From positions 1,192,368 to 1,256,367 of the forward strand of contig VZTG01007409.1 of NCBI GenBank assembly GCA_013397845.1: a stretch of DNA of 64,000 nucleotides, written 5' to 3'. How positions within the stretch are numbered: the stretch's first letter is position 1; the number at the start of each line of letters is the position of its first letter. This DNA comes from Melanocharis versteri. Taxonomy: Eukaryota > Chordata > Aves > Passeriformes > Melanocharitidae. Under the pieces are notes generated by a model. It was not told the origin of the DNA and did no database searches. It saw only the letters and a program-made list of their open reading frames with translations. Both the position numbers and the translations under genes were made by a program. This document shows positions 36,111 through 48,600 of the stretch, piece after piece.

Positions 36111-38700
36111 CCACCAACTAGATGTTATTCCATTCCTTCACAACTGTCTTTAAGCTGCTGCACTGCAGGAAATGATGAATCCACTTTAAACTAACCAGAC
36201 TTAGGGTAGAGAACAAGATTACTCAGGAGCAAATGACTCTCTAGAGTTCTGATGAGAATAGTTGGACTGTCCTGAAGTTCTGACCTTTTGCTCTGACTTT
36301 GTGTTTTGGTCAATAATATCTTAATGAATATTGAACACACATGGTGTAGATAAAGAGAATCTAAAATATTTTTCTTTTCTGAAAGCACTGTGCTCATCAC
36401 TAAATAAGAGAATCATCTTTCTTCTTGCTTATTTTCCCAATGGCCCCATTTTGCTCTGCAGAGTGGAAAACTTTCAGCTTAAGGCTCTGTGGTGGTGAAG
36501 GTATTTTCCAAGGAAGTGGGAGCTGTGGGACTGTTTTTCTGAAAATGAGGAAAAAGGTCTTACACATCTGGTGCTCTAACTGCTAAACAACTGTGCAGAA
36601 GTCTGAGCACAACTTGTTCCTCTACCCATGTGCTTAAAAAGAAACTTTCCAGATGCATAATGGGGAGAGCCTCATTCTTACCTCTGAGTCTGGGAGATTT
36701 CAATCTGTAAATCCCAGGTGCATGCAGGTTTTTTTATCTCAATTGTAAAAAGATCCTTCTATGAATATGAGACAAGGCTTCAAACATGCTTCATTCCTAA
36801 GTAGTGCTATTACTTGGCTTGAGGCTTCCTTAAAGGTATAGGCATCTCTCAAGTCTAGAGTTTAACACAGGTCAGCACCTAACTCAGAATTATGAGTGAC
36901 ATTCTCACTGAACTTCAGGTTCTGTTATGCTTAGCTGGGTATTGTCTATATACTTCTGGAAAGTGTTTTATAAAGACAAAAACAGAGTAAATTTTCCATC
37001 ATTATACGCCTGTCGCTCTACCTTCTCTGTGATCAAGTTGCCTTTCTTGCCTTTTGCACATCTTTTAGACAGCTGAGAAAGAAAATAACCTGTTATATTT
37101 TACTGCACCTTAGTCCTCTTAGATCGCTCTTTTTCAGAAAGCAATTGCACTTTCTCTGTAGGTAAGATTGCAAGGAGAAGTCCAGTCTGTGTGATCCCTT
37201 TCTCAATTCGTTTGAAACTGTCAGTAATGTTCCTGGCGGTTAGAGGACATTAAGGACTTGATCCCTTAAAATTAAGCACTCCTGAGTGGTTCTGTGAGGT
37301 AAAGCCCAAACCAATAGGCAATTTTAAACATACAGATTTTGTCCCATAGTTAAAAACTTAACTGAAAAAATATATGATGACATTCTTGTGAGAAAAAAAT
37401 ACAAGGGGAAATGGATCCCATTTATATGTTCAGTGAAAAGCTGATTTGGAGTTTACATAGTGAGAAAATGCTCCTTTTTTCTGCTTTTCTTTTTTACGTT
37501 TACTATTATACTATCAGTCATATTTTTGTCTTGTGCTTTAATGACCTTCTTTCAAAAAATCTTACAAATGGAAAAACACAGCCTGAGTATTTTTTTAGAC
37601 ATCTGACGGCTCATGCTAGCAGGTGTATGCTTCACACTTTTTAAAATCAAGAATGAGCAACTCCTCTAACTATATCTCTGAAAGAGCGGATCATCTTCTC
37701 ACAGATCACACTTGAAAGTACAGATTTTTATGCATAAAGGTACAGGTTGATTGTTGTCACTTTTTTCTTTTTATTCCATTGAATTCTATGGATTTTACCA
37801 GATTTACAGAGATGAAAATTTGAAATAACACAGCATTAAATCCAGCACATTAAAACCCATAAGTATTTCTAGTGTGGTATTCCTCCAAATGTCTCTAGAG
37901 TTACATTCTCTTACTCCTTGCCAGACACTTTGTTTTCGTCTGCCTTTAATTTGGAAGCTTTTGGGGAAAGAATTTCTTTTTGTAAGTTTACGTAAACTGC
38001 ACTCTTTACTGCAAGATAAATAATGAATAAAGTCTACTCATGCTGTTTGAACAAATTTGAGGAGCCTTGCAAGAGAGAGCTGACAATGCAGACTTAATAG
38101 TTTGATCAGCCAAAGCATATTTCCAGCAATAGAATCAGGTTGATTCCCAGCAGTCATATGCCACTGAATGCTTTGTGATTTTGCATTATCAGTTGGAAAT
38201 TGATTGAATGGCATCTGATGAGCTTTAATCTTTTTCCTAATTGCCTGTGATGTATTTTTCAGGAAAACTGACAGCTTTGGAAAGGTTTGAGTTGCTCTGT
38301 TAACGTGTCTGTTTTCTCATCTAGTGGCATAGACTGACTGGAAATCCAGGGATAGTGGGCTTTTGTGTAACTTCCAGACAGATTTAATTATTAGTAATTA
38401 CATAGCAAAACAAACAAAAAATACTTTCATGCAGTGCTCTTTATCATACTGCTGCCCCAAACCAAAATGCAAGCATAAGCTTCTGAAAGAAAAGGAGAGG
38501 CTGAGAAGGAATCAGCGCTACCTCCACGTGGTAAAAACTGATTCCCTGGAGGGTCCCATGGAGAAAAGCATCTGATCTATGGTGGACATCTACATTTGAA
38601 CAAGTCACCTGAGTCCATTTTAACAGTACGGAGGGGAAAAGAATGATTACTCTCACTTTAAAGCAGACAGTTAAATTATGTACAATTAATTTTTCTTTAG
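36111..38700. other. Non-coding DNA, nothing recognised
   Basis: AT-rich single-copy-looking sequence. About 38100-38280 has an enhancer-like texture (ATTGATTG, GCATTATCA, TAATTGCC cores), but nothing can be called from sequence alone. Confidence 0.6.
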
Positions 38701-38976
38701 GAGTGTGTACTCTGGCTATGAAAGCAATATGGTGGCATTAGCTCAAGTAAAGGGATCTGCACTGATGGCATGTACCTCTAGGTTAGGTGAATTATTCTTT
38801 GATGGGCTTGTGTCGAATGGTAAATTAAGCAATGCCAAGGAACGATTCCGACTACTTGAAATCTGTCAACATTATTATTTAAACGGCCCATGGTGTGATT
38901 TTGATCTAGTCCACTTAGGACTACACCAAACAATTTCTTGGCATAGTTTGGGAGCACACACAGCCATTCCTCGCAG
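38701..38976 (+). other. Exon-like segment, 276 nt, phase 2-2
   Basis: An acceptor-like sequence (AATTTTTCTTTAG) ends at 38700 and a donor-like GTAATG begins at 38977. The 276 bases between are a multiple of three and fully open in the frame starting at 38702. The first codon past the donor is a stop (G|TAA) if the site is read through. The predicted 91 residues include mixed hydrophobic and charged stretches (LGELFFDGLVSNGKL, ERFRLLEICQHYYLNG) with no family I recognise. Five CpGs are retained in an AT-rich segment. The minus strand is also open (38778-39155), so openness alone is not proof of coding. Confidence 0.2.
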
Positions 38977-41900
38977 GTAATGTGAATGTCGGCACCCTGC
39001 CTTTGAAGGTAAAAGATTTTAAAAATACAAATGTAAAAAAATCTACAAGTAATGTTTAATTTTCTACTATAGATGTATCTGGAACATCTAAATTTGACAG
39101 TAATGGTAGGGGACAGTAAGTCTTCATAATGCAATATGTCACATATTTTCATCAATTTTTTGACTACAGCATCTTAGTTTATCTCGTAATGGCATATCTG
39201 TAGACAAATGAAATCAGGATTAGAAGTCTTAGAGGATTTCCACAGTACACAGTGTGAATCACAGTGAAACATCTTCCTGAATAATGTTGATACACTGGAA
39301 AAACATAATATGGCCTGCTGTATCTGTGAATGCATCAATTGCTCCAGTACAGCTTGTGCATGAGGGTCCTGATATAAGCAAAATTATAGGAACAACCAAC
39401 AAATTTTTTTGGTGCAGTCAATTTGCTATATTCTATCTGCCTCTTTTTCTTGTCCACATAATAATATAGAAAATTCATGATCCCCATGGCATATATTTTA
39501 ATTAAACAGCTACCATAACCTCCATCCTCTACTACAAAAAGTTGTTTGACTTCGTAGACTTTAATGACAACTTATCATCCCCATTATAGCAAAAGAGTAT
39601 TTTAGACTAGGCATAAGTTTTTCCTGATATAACCAAGACTTTCATATGTAATATGGAATTATCTGCTTGGAAGCTAAATACATATGTATATTTTGCATAG
39701 TTACCAGTACAGAGTAATCACACAGGTTCCCTCTCTATTCTAGATTTTTCTATTTGCGCTATTTTCAACAATGTGAATAACATACTGAATGTCTTTTGAA
39801 AGACAGAATGACTAATAGTTGATTTGAATTCTGGGGTAAATTGTTCCATGAAAATGACATCTGCAAATCATACACTTTAACACGAAACTTATATCAAGTA
39901 AATAATTTCTTTAAATATATTAAATTCCTTATATGGAATAGATACTATGCTCTCTGATTCAAATGAAAAATTACAAAGTCAGTGAGAAATGAGAACAGGC
40001 TGTTTGCAATTTTCTGAGATATGAGAAACTGCTGAGCCAATTGGTGATTTCAATTCACATGCTTATGTCTCTATTAATGCTACTGTAAAATAAAGAATAA
40101 ACAGGCTTTGCTGTGCTTGTTGCTTAATTAGCCATAACAAAATTTTCTGAAGTGTGGTACCCCAGCAATTGAAGGTATCATGGTTGTAGGCAGTGGCCTG
40201 CCAACAATAATATGAAAAGGTCCTGAAACTTGCCAAGACTTCTCCTCAGCAAGGCTGTGGCTTCTCCAAGTTTTCTGAACCATTTCCTGCAGATGCGTTA
40301 GGCTTTTTCATTCAAACAATTTTCAGAAGTTATTTATTTATCATATTCTGGGTATCTTCTCTTAACAACACTGTCTTGAGGTTGTTTTCGGAAGAATTCA
40401 GATAACTGGATCTGAATTCCATGTGGTAAGAATTATATTTCAGGACTTCATGTTTTAGTAAATTCCTACAGTTACGCTGCACAGTATTAACCATATTCCA
40501 CTGATTTTCCATGAGCACTTAAGATGAAGAAAAGGTTTGCCATAACCTCCTTCATGAACTTGATGCTGGACAACGGTTTTGATTACCCAAGGGCAAGAGT
40601 CGGGTGCAGCAGAGCAGATGCTCGTCAGTCAGTGATCTGCTGAGAGCAGATGGACAGAGGATAAGTGAGATGTGGTGAATTGAGAAGGAAGAGGGGCCAT
40701 GGCCTTTACTTTCTTACTGACTGGCTAGAGCATCTGAGCTGGAGATGACAGGGAAGTAGCTCAATGCTGGTGAAAGCCTGCTATAAATTAGTAGCCTTTG
40801 GGAACAAAAAAGGTAACAGGAAGGAAATTGTGCCACACCATCCCAGAAATGCTCTGCCTTCCAAGACTGTTCTTGGATACGTGCCACTGAAGACGCCGTT
40901 CTTTGCTTCAGAGAGGAGCTAAGTTAAACTCTGGTTTTGCTGAGTGCCTACCAGCCTCAGGGCAGGCAGGAGCTGCAGGGAGACCAGGCCAAAGGCATGC
41001 ATGTATGCCTGTGGTTTTCATGGAGGTTCTTCTGTGAGGAGAGTTCTGAGACCGTGTCCCTTTGCACAGCACAGATCTAGTAAATTTGTGTGTATGAATA
41101 TGCAAATAACGTCCCTGCTTGGGCTCCTGAGGTACTTTGCCTTGGCTGTAAACGTGTCCTTTGACAGTCATGCTATGTGTTTAGGATATAAACACACAAA
41201 GGAACACTAAGTATAATACAAACTTGGCTCAGAAATGCTCCCCATTTTCTTAAACTTTCTATGGCTGCGTCTATTTTAGGGTCTGAACAACTTTAGAGTT
41301 GACTCCTGTAAGATTAATGGAATCTTGTGGAGAACACATAATTTGTGCAGCAATGAAAAAGAGCAGAAACCTTGAGTAAGAGATGCAGTTACTGTGGCAT
41401 GCACAGTGACATCTCTACAGGCATTTGGATAAAAATTACAGATTCTCTTAAGAAAGAGAAAGAATAGAAAATACTGGTGAGAAAAAATACAAATCAAGCT
41501 ATGATAACACAGTGTGAGACCTCTCCAGGCAAACACTGTCCATGTATCATTGTTCACAGAACCTTCCAGATATGCTTTCCAAGTAGTCTAGATTTTTCCA
41601 GCATTTGTTCTTCATCTGGTTAGGACTGTTTGCTCAGTTACTGAAGTCTAACATGCGCTATATGATAAAAGACATGTCCAAGAAGCCTACCATCCTCTTT
41701 ATCAACCAGCAGTCTTGTCCACGACTTCCATAACAGCCACCTAAATGCAATTCATTCTCATTTGGCAAGTTCCATTGGCAACGTGGGACAATAGAAATGG
41801 GGATGGGAGACATTTTCCTTAGCTCCCTTTCGCTGTTAATGGCCTTTGGGGAAACTGCCACTCATGAAAGCTGTCCTTTGTCTAGAGTTTTTCACTGGAA

Positions 41901-44900
41901 GAACAGCAGTTCCCAATACAAAAGCTCTTCTAGTGTAAATAGAAGTCAGCTTGCATCCAGAAGCAGGATAGCCAGCACCAGTCTTAATAGGCCCCCACTC
42001 TCCATCCGCAGCCCCAGCTGCTGCGCCCTGTGCCTGTACTGGCCTGCAGGTGGGCTGGTTTTTGGGTCTGCGGGAACAGCCCCCTGGGGAGTGGGGTGTG
42101 CTCACTCGTGGCCAAAGGAGTGTTATGCTGAAGGGAAGATGGAGACGTAGGGAGAGTCTGGGAGAGAGTAATGTTTGTGAAGAAAACACTTGTGAAGTTA
42201 TGCCTTTATTGTTGCAAACCTATAGTTCTTTGTTCCTTTGGAAAGGCGGGTGCAAATTGGGTGCCAAATGGAAACCCAAACTAGCTGTGTCTGGCTCTCA
42301 TCTTGCAATTCCTTTGGATAATTTTGAGAGAGCATGTATACAAGCAAGGCAATGGATAATCAGGCTCCTCAGGTAGGCAGGTATTTATCTTCCACTTTAG
42401 AAGCCAAGAGAGAAAAATTGTGTGATGTGGTTGCTTTGAAGGTGCTCTATTTTACTTTTTAGCTGGTTCGCTGAAAAATAGGGATAGTGCCAAGTCTTCT
42501 AAAATTGAGAATGAAGAAACACATCTTATTTTGGAATATATTCCTTGGTGATGAGGACAGAAAGAAAGGATTTCAGAAGTGAAAAAAGAATGAGAGGACA
42601 CAAAAATATATTAACTTTTCAGATAGCTTATTTTTAATAAAAAGGTATAATTATTTAACTTTCCCTGTGTAATACATTCAATGTGTTCTCTCTGCTGTGT
42701 ATCTAAGAAGAAAATAAACTCACAGGTTTATTTTTGGCACTTTAGCATTGGAGATAACAAATTAATTTTAATTTTTAAATAATATTTTGCCATTCTTAAG
42801 TAAAAAAAAAATTATTCTACTCTCCATTCTAAACTATAATTCTACAATTGTAACTTTTAGAAGAGCTTCACTGGGTAAGTGCTGGCTATCTTCTTTGTTC
42901 TTCTTTTCTTTCTTTGAGAAGTCAATCTCCTCTTTTTTTCTGGTTTTTATTTTTTAATCCTTTCTGCAAGAGTCACATCTAAATGTTTTGTTATAATCAT
43001 CTTGCAGTAATGTTACCATTGCAGCCACAATACCAGAGGCTGTTGAATTTGATTTTCATTATTCGTTTTACTGTCCTACTGGATATATGGCATGTGAATG
43101 TTTTAATATTACATTTCTTTCTAATCATATTACATCTCTTCCTCTCCCCCAAAACATGAGTAACACTAGTTTGCCAGGTAAATCAAATCTGCATCAGTGA
43201 GTCTGGGTGACTTTTTCTCTTAACACTTCCCAGCAGACACAGGTTTTTGATAAGAACTGCAGCATGGGTTGATTGTACCTTCAAAGGAAGTATGTGGAAA
43301 CCCAGGGAGCATGTAACGAAGGCTTTATTTCAGAAAGACAGAAGCAGGAAATGGAGAATCAGGATCCCAGCTCCAGGCAAAAGAATGCCTCTTAGTGAAG
43401 GAATTACAGATGCTCTTGGTAGGATGGGTCTTGATTCCTGAATTCTGCTACCAAAGCAGCCTTTCTCTGCGTTTGGGACCCAGGCCATACCCCAGGCCAG
43501 ACCCCAGGCTGACACACCGTTTTGTTGCTTGAGTTCCTTACCAAGTTTGACACTGTTCTGCCAGCAATTAACAAAAGCTTTGGCCTAAAGCTTGAGTATG
43601 ATTACCATAAGCATCTACTACAGTAAATATTTCACTAACATCAATGTCTCCTGTTCAGTTTAAGTCCCATATATTTTATTTCACATCTTAAAATAATTTC
43701 ATGTCATCTACTGCAACTTTCAGCCAGTGATCTTAAAAAATTGGCAGACTTCAGAAAATACAATTTTTGCAGTCCTTTGGCTGCATCCTCTCAGTGAAAT
43801 CTCATAATGAATTCAATTGGATTTTCCAATTTTCAATTGGAGAAAGGAATGAGTAGGAGTTGATTCTGTCAGAGTCGACATTGCTACAGTCAAAACTAAA
43901 AGTGAGTCACCCTTGAAGAAAGGGCAAGGGCTGCATGCAAAGTGGCAGGGACAAAGCTGGGAGGCAGAAACTTTACAGGCATCTCTCAGATGTGGCAAAG
44001 AGCTGAGGGCTCGTTATAGAGGATGGCAAGCCTGTCTTAAGCAGAAGGGCATTTCTGTCTATCTACAAAAATGCCACCTGGGAACGCCCTGGCCAAAAGC
44101 CGTCAGCAATTTTGGTCAGCAACCTCCTGGAGGTCTGTCCTCACCACAGGCTGCCATCTCCTGACTACACATGCGTGAAATGACTGTTCCTCACTTGGTA
44201 CAAATATGGTCCTATGGTATGTTAGACCTAGCACAAATTCTCTAAATCCCCAGTAGATGGGAACTGAAGAAATTCCATGAAGTTTCACATGTTGTAAAAA
44301 TAGTACTGCTTAAAAGCATTTAGTATTATTAGACTGGATTTCCCAAAAGAAGAAATATGTTCTGAATGTAAGATCACTTTATGTTTTTAGCCTCCTAAAT
44401 CCATCTTCTTGTTACAAATTTCCTGACTTTTTTTCAACCTCTGTTTCTACAACAGAGCTGAACAGTCTGTTGTGGATATTTCTGTTAATGTTATTACATA
44501 TATTTTCCAGTCCAGGCAACCAGTACCTATCCAATTGCATATCTTTAGGGAGCTCACAAAAGATAGAGCTCAAAAAGGATGTAAAAAATGGTATTTCTGT
44601 GTGTAGGAGGATGTGAGTGAGAACGTAGCTCTTTCCCTCAGCCGTGGTGATTTACATGGAGTAACATCATAAACCTGTCTTTATGTGGGAGAATCCATGA
44701 ACATAGCATGAATATGTCAAATTCCAGTCTCTCTGGTATACTTGGTGCCAGTTAAAAATCTTCTGGAAACTGCAAGAAGAATTCTAAAAATAAAATCTCC
44801 CAGATATATAAAATAGAAATGACAAAATGATAAGCAGTGATAAGCATTTCATGAGGATATTAGTGGATATCTGCTTTCTTCTTTGGTAGTGTTTCACTTC

Positions 44901-45530
44901 CTACAGCTTTTTACTGATTATAAACCTGTCTGCTTTATCTACAATGGGCTCTGCATCAATATTGTCACCTGCAGACTGCTGACTTCTTACAGAACTGTCT
45001 CCACCGGAAAGAAACAATAAAACTTGTTTGATAAATAAAACTTTTATCTATGCGCTTGGTCAAATACAATTTGCCGAGACTTTGAAAATCTACATCTGTT
45101 CTGTATACAATTTGTATTGCCATTTGTTCCACAGATGTGTAACAAGACAAATACCTGTCCAGGCTTACATGTGATTCAGAAATGCATATGTTAATCATGC
45201 TGGTGGAAAGAGGTGAAGGAAAAGACAATAAATCAGCTTACAAATGGTTTCACTTGGAAAGGTCTAACAGAACAGGGTTATTTTTATCCTAGGATGCTTT
45301 TAATTTGAATCAAAAATGCTTTACCACATGTTCTGCCAGCAGTTCAAAAGAATTGGTAACAAACATTTAATCTTTTTTATTCTGGGATTGGCACTAAGCC
45401 CTCATCAAAAAGCGTATGCAGTCAAACAGCTTATCTCCACTGAGCTGTTTTCCTTAATGTGTTCCTAATTATAATCCTATATATTGCTCACTGTGGCCGA
45501 TTGAACAATATGGCAATAATTTCTTTACAG
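38977..45530. other. Non-coding DNA, nothing recognised
   Basis: Mostly AT-rich. About 41960-42140 is GC-elevated (CCCCAGCTGCTGCGCCC text), with a 117-codon frame on each strand and no recognisable product. No interspersed repeats were seen. Confidence 0.55.
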
Positions 45531-45676
45531 ACCTCGCTGTTCTTTGAACTGCAAGTACAGAGGGCTAGGACGGAACCAGATCAATGGGATTTGAGTGCAG
45601 AGGAATCCAGCCAGATGCAATCTCTGGAGAGTGCATTTCCAGCTGTTCTCCAGAAAGGGACCAGAGCAGACAGCTG
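45531..45676 (+). other. Exon-like segment, 146 nt
   Basis: A pyrimidine-containing acceptor (ATTTCTTTACAG) ends at 45530 and a donor-like GTAACT starts at 45677. The segment is open in the frame beginning ACC TCG CTG, giving a polar, acidic product (RARTEPDQWDLSAEESSQ) that reads to a stop formed across the donor. Two other frames and the minus strand are also fairly open, so the region is simply stop-poor. No domain recognised. Length leaves 2 extra nucleotides. Confidence 0.18.
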
Positions 45677-48600
45677 GTAACTGTGCAGCCGCTTTCATAC
45701 AGCCCCACGGATGTGTGCTGCAAGGCGTAGTCCTTCTTATCTTTATTGCATTCTGCACCTCTGGGGAGGGATTCACGCAAATTCCACACAAAAGGTGTTT
45801 TTTAACAACAGGGATTGGATTAATAGCCTGCCCACCCCCTCCTCTTAAGATTTCATTAGACTATTAAAAGTTTCTGAAGGACAATTTAAATCAAACTTGG
45901 ACACATATTTCCATAAGCTGAAAGCTGTAAAATGACGCTGAGAGGAAGTAAAAGTATTTCTGCTATAGTGTTAGCAATATTTGTTTGTGGAGGGTTTTAG
46001 AACATATAAAATCTGAAAATTTATGCCTTTTATTCTTAAAGTGCCTGCAGCCTTAGGATTTGCAAGACTTTCTGCCTCCTTCTCCCTGTGTGAACACCTG
46101 GTTCACAAAGAACACGTATTGCCGCAATGTGATAGATACCAAGTAAATGAAAATAGTTACAGCTGAAATTATGTTTATACCAAAACAACTGTTTCTATTT
46201 GCCAGCTTCCACTTAGCTCTGATGCAGTGATAGTGAACAAGGAGAAGAAAGCAGTTGACTAAGGATTTGGTACTCCTGTGCTTTTGGTAAAGTTTCCCCT
46301 TACAGATCATATTCCTTCTTTCCTGAGTGACAGAAGCACTTCCTTTATTGGGATGTGCTCCTGTTGCCCACATACCCCTCACATACAGAGGAGCCAAGCA
46401 AAACAGAGTGTCGTGCTTAATCTTTAAAACAAGGCAGATCAGAGAGGCAAACTCCTCAGACTGTCCCTGCACAATTTGCAGGACAAACTGGTTATTCTGG
46501 GGCTATGTATTTTTTTTAATGGGAAAGAGGGCGAAGTCTTTTTAGAGACCTTTCAATTCCTCCAGAGTGTGTTGGGGCAGGTACTGCATCCCAAACCTAG
46601 AAATCAGGAAATGGTATATTTCATATGCGTATGTTGCTGGTGTTAGGGGGACTGAAAGGCAGATAAACTCATTTTTACCACCCCAAATGATCCAAATATA
46701 AAGAACTTTTTTTACCCATTTACAGTGAACACTGTTCTGGATTTCTGACTTGAAGGTTTCATAAAACCCATTTTTTCTGTGCTTGGGTCTAACTGCCTTT
46801 GCCAAATAGTGTTGAGAACTTCACAGTACCCTTCTCACACTCTTTTAAAGGCTTGGTGTCTGTGAAGTCAAGGTGTGGAATAAGATCACTTGAAAACCAG
46901 CATTACTTAATACACCATTGCACATATGGTAATCAATCAAATAATCAAAATTACTGAGGATGTTCAGCTGGTCTGTGAGGCAGTCAAGGCTCACTGAGGC
47001 TCTCCAAGTAATAAGGATCATTGCTTTAAGAAGATAACACTACTCTTAGTTTTTTTACTTTCATGTCTTACACCTTGACTTTTGGGATCTTTGCCTGCCA
47101 GATATCTTAGTTTTCCCCCTTCAGACAGGTAGAAAACCTGTCACTGTTTCTGTGTGGCTTTCTTAAGGTCCCAACTTCTTAAGATTGCCAGACATTGTAC
47201 TGGTCTCTACTTCTGTTCATGTTCATTTACCCCCTGTAACATCACTATTTTCTCGAAGTGTGGCCAGACACCAAACCATATTTTGTGATACAGGATATGT
47301 GTCTTTTGCCACAACTGCCTTTTATACACTGCCAAGTCACCAGTGACCTTCTTTCAATTTCAAAGACAGATTGCACACTTTCAAATAAAGAGATGGAGAA
47401 ACAAATTTTTTGATGAATGTTGATCCCATCACTTCTGTTGAATCCTCTAGAAAGGGTGTTGGTGACTGTCAGATTGTTCTGCAAATAAGCCATTTTTAAC
47501 TGAAAGAATATTCCTTTTGGGGATGGGTATTTCTAGGCCACTTTCTAGCCTTGAGAACAGCTTTATGGGCAGTTTAAGCTACTAGAACCCTCACATGAAC
47601 AAAAGCGTGAATATTTTTACACCATTGATCAAGGCCAAAGATTTGAGCAGATGAATAATTGTTCTCTGTTCTTTGTTAGAATCTATGATGAATAAAACAC
47701 TGATTGCCAGCTTTCAGCTGTGCTGTTACATGAAGACCAAGTCAATAGCCCATCTGCAGGATCTTCTAAGAATTTAATGTTGCTCCTCATGTCATTATAT
47801 TACAGGATCAGAGCTTCTTTGCTTCAGTTTCTCATGTCTGTTGAATAACTTTGAACTTCAACATTCCCAGGTAGTCTGTTTAGGCTGTTAGACTAAGCGT
47901 GTATACATAAATGATATTTTCAAATAATTTTGTATCAATTTCACATCTATTAAAACATGCCTGCTATTGAAAGCCTCAACTCTGATGTGACCTACCAGTT
48001 ACTGTCTTACACACAAAAATTATTGTCTTCACACAGAAGCTACATTACTGCTTGTTCAGATTTATCTCAGCTGATCCATGTTTTCCAAAGCTTCTGGTTA
48101 CGCAATACAACTTTTTCTTCTCATAGTTAAACATTGTGTTTATAGTATTTTGTATCCTCCGTACCAACAAAAATGTTATATTTTGCAGTCAAACCCCTCA
48201 GGGGCTGGAAAGAACCCAAATGGTAGTCTGCAGAAACAATATTTCTCAAAGGGACTGTTGAGTGTGAACAAATACCTTCTGTTTTTCTTAGGGCACCCTG
48301 TTGAAAGCTATTTGGCATTATCCATGTTCCCCAATATGCCTCCTCTCATAGGCAGAGGAAAGTTGTCACATTATATATATATATATATACACATATATAT
48401 ATATATACCTTCAGAACATAAAACAGGCAGAGATTTGTCTCTTTTTTAATTTAAAGGGCTAGCAAATGAATACACACTAGTAGTTCTTTTTTGTTACATG
48501 ACTCCCAGAGCAATAAACATCATCATCTGTTTTAGGGTAAGAGAATCTTTCTTTTGCATATGAGTTGCTGATTTTTTTGGCTCATTCAGCCACTTTCCTA

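Noticed and set aside
35608..36153. Several plus- and minus-strand frames
   Set aside because: All fall in the CR1 fragment. The minus frame is CR1 ORF2 remnant and the others are shadows.
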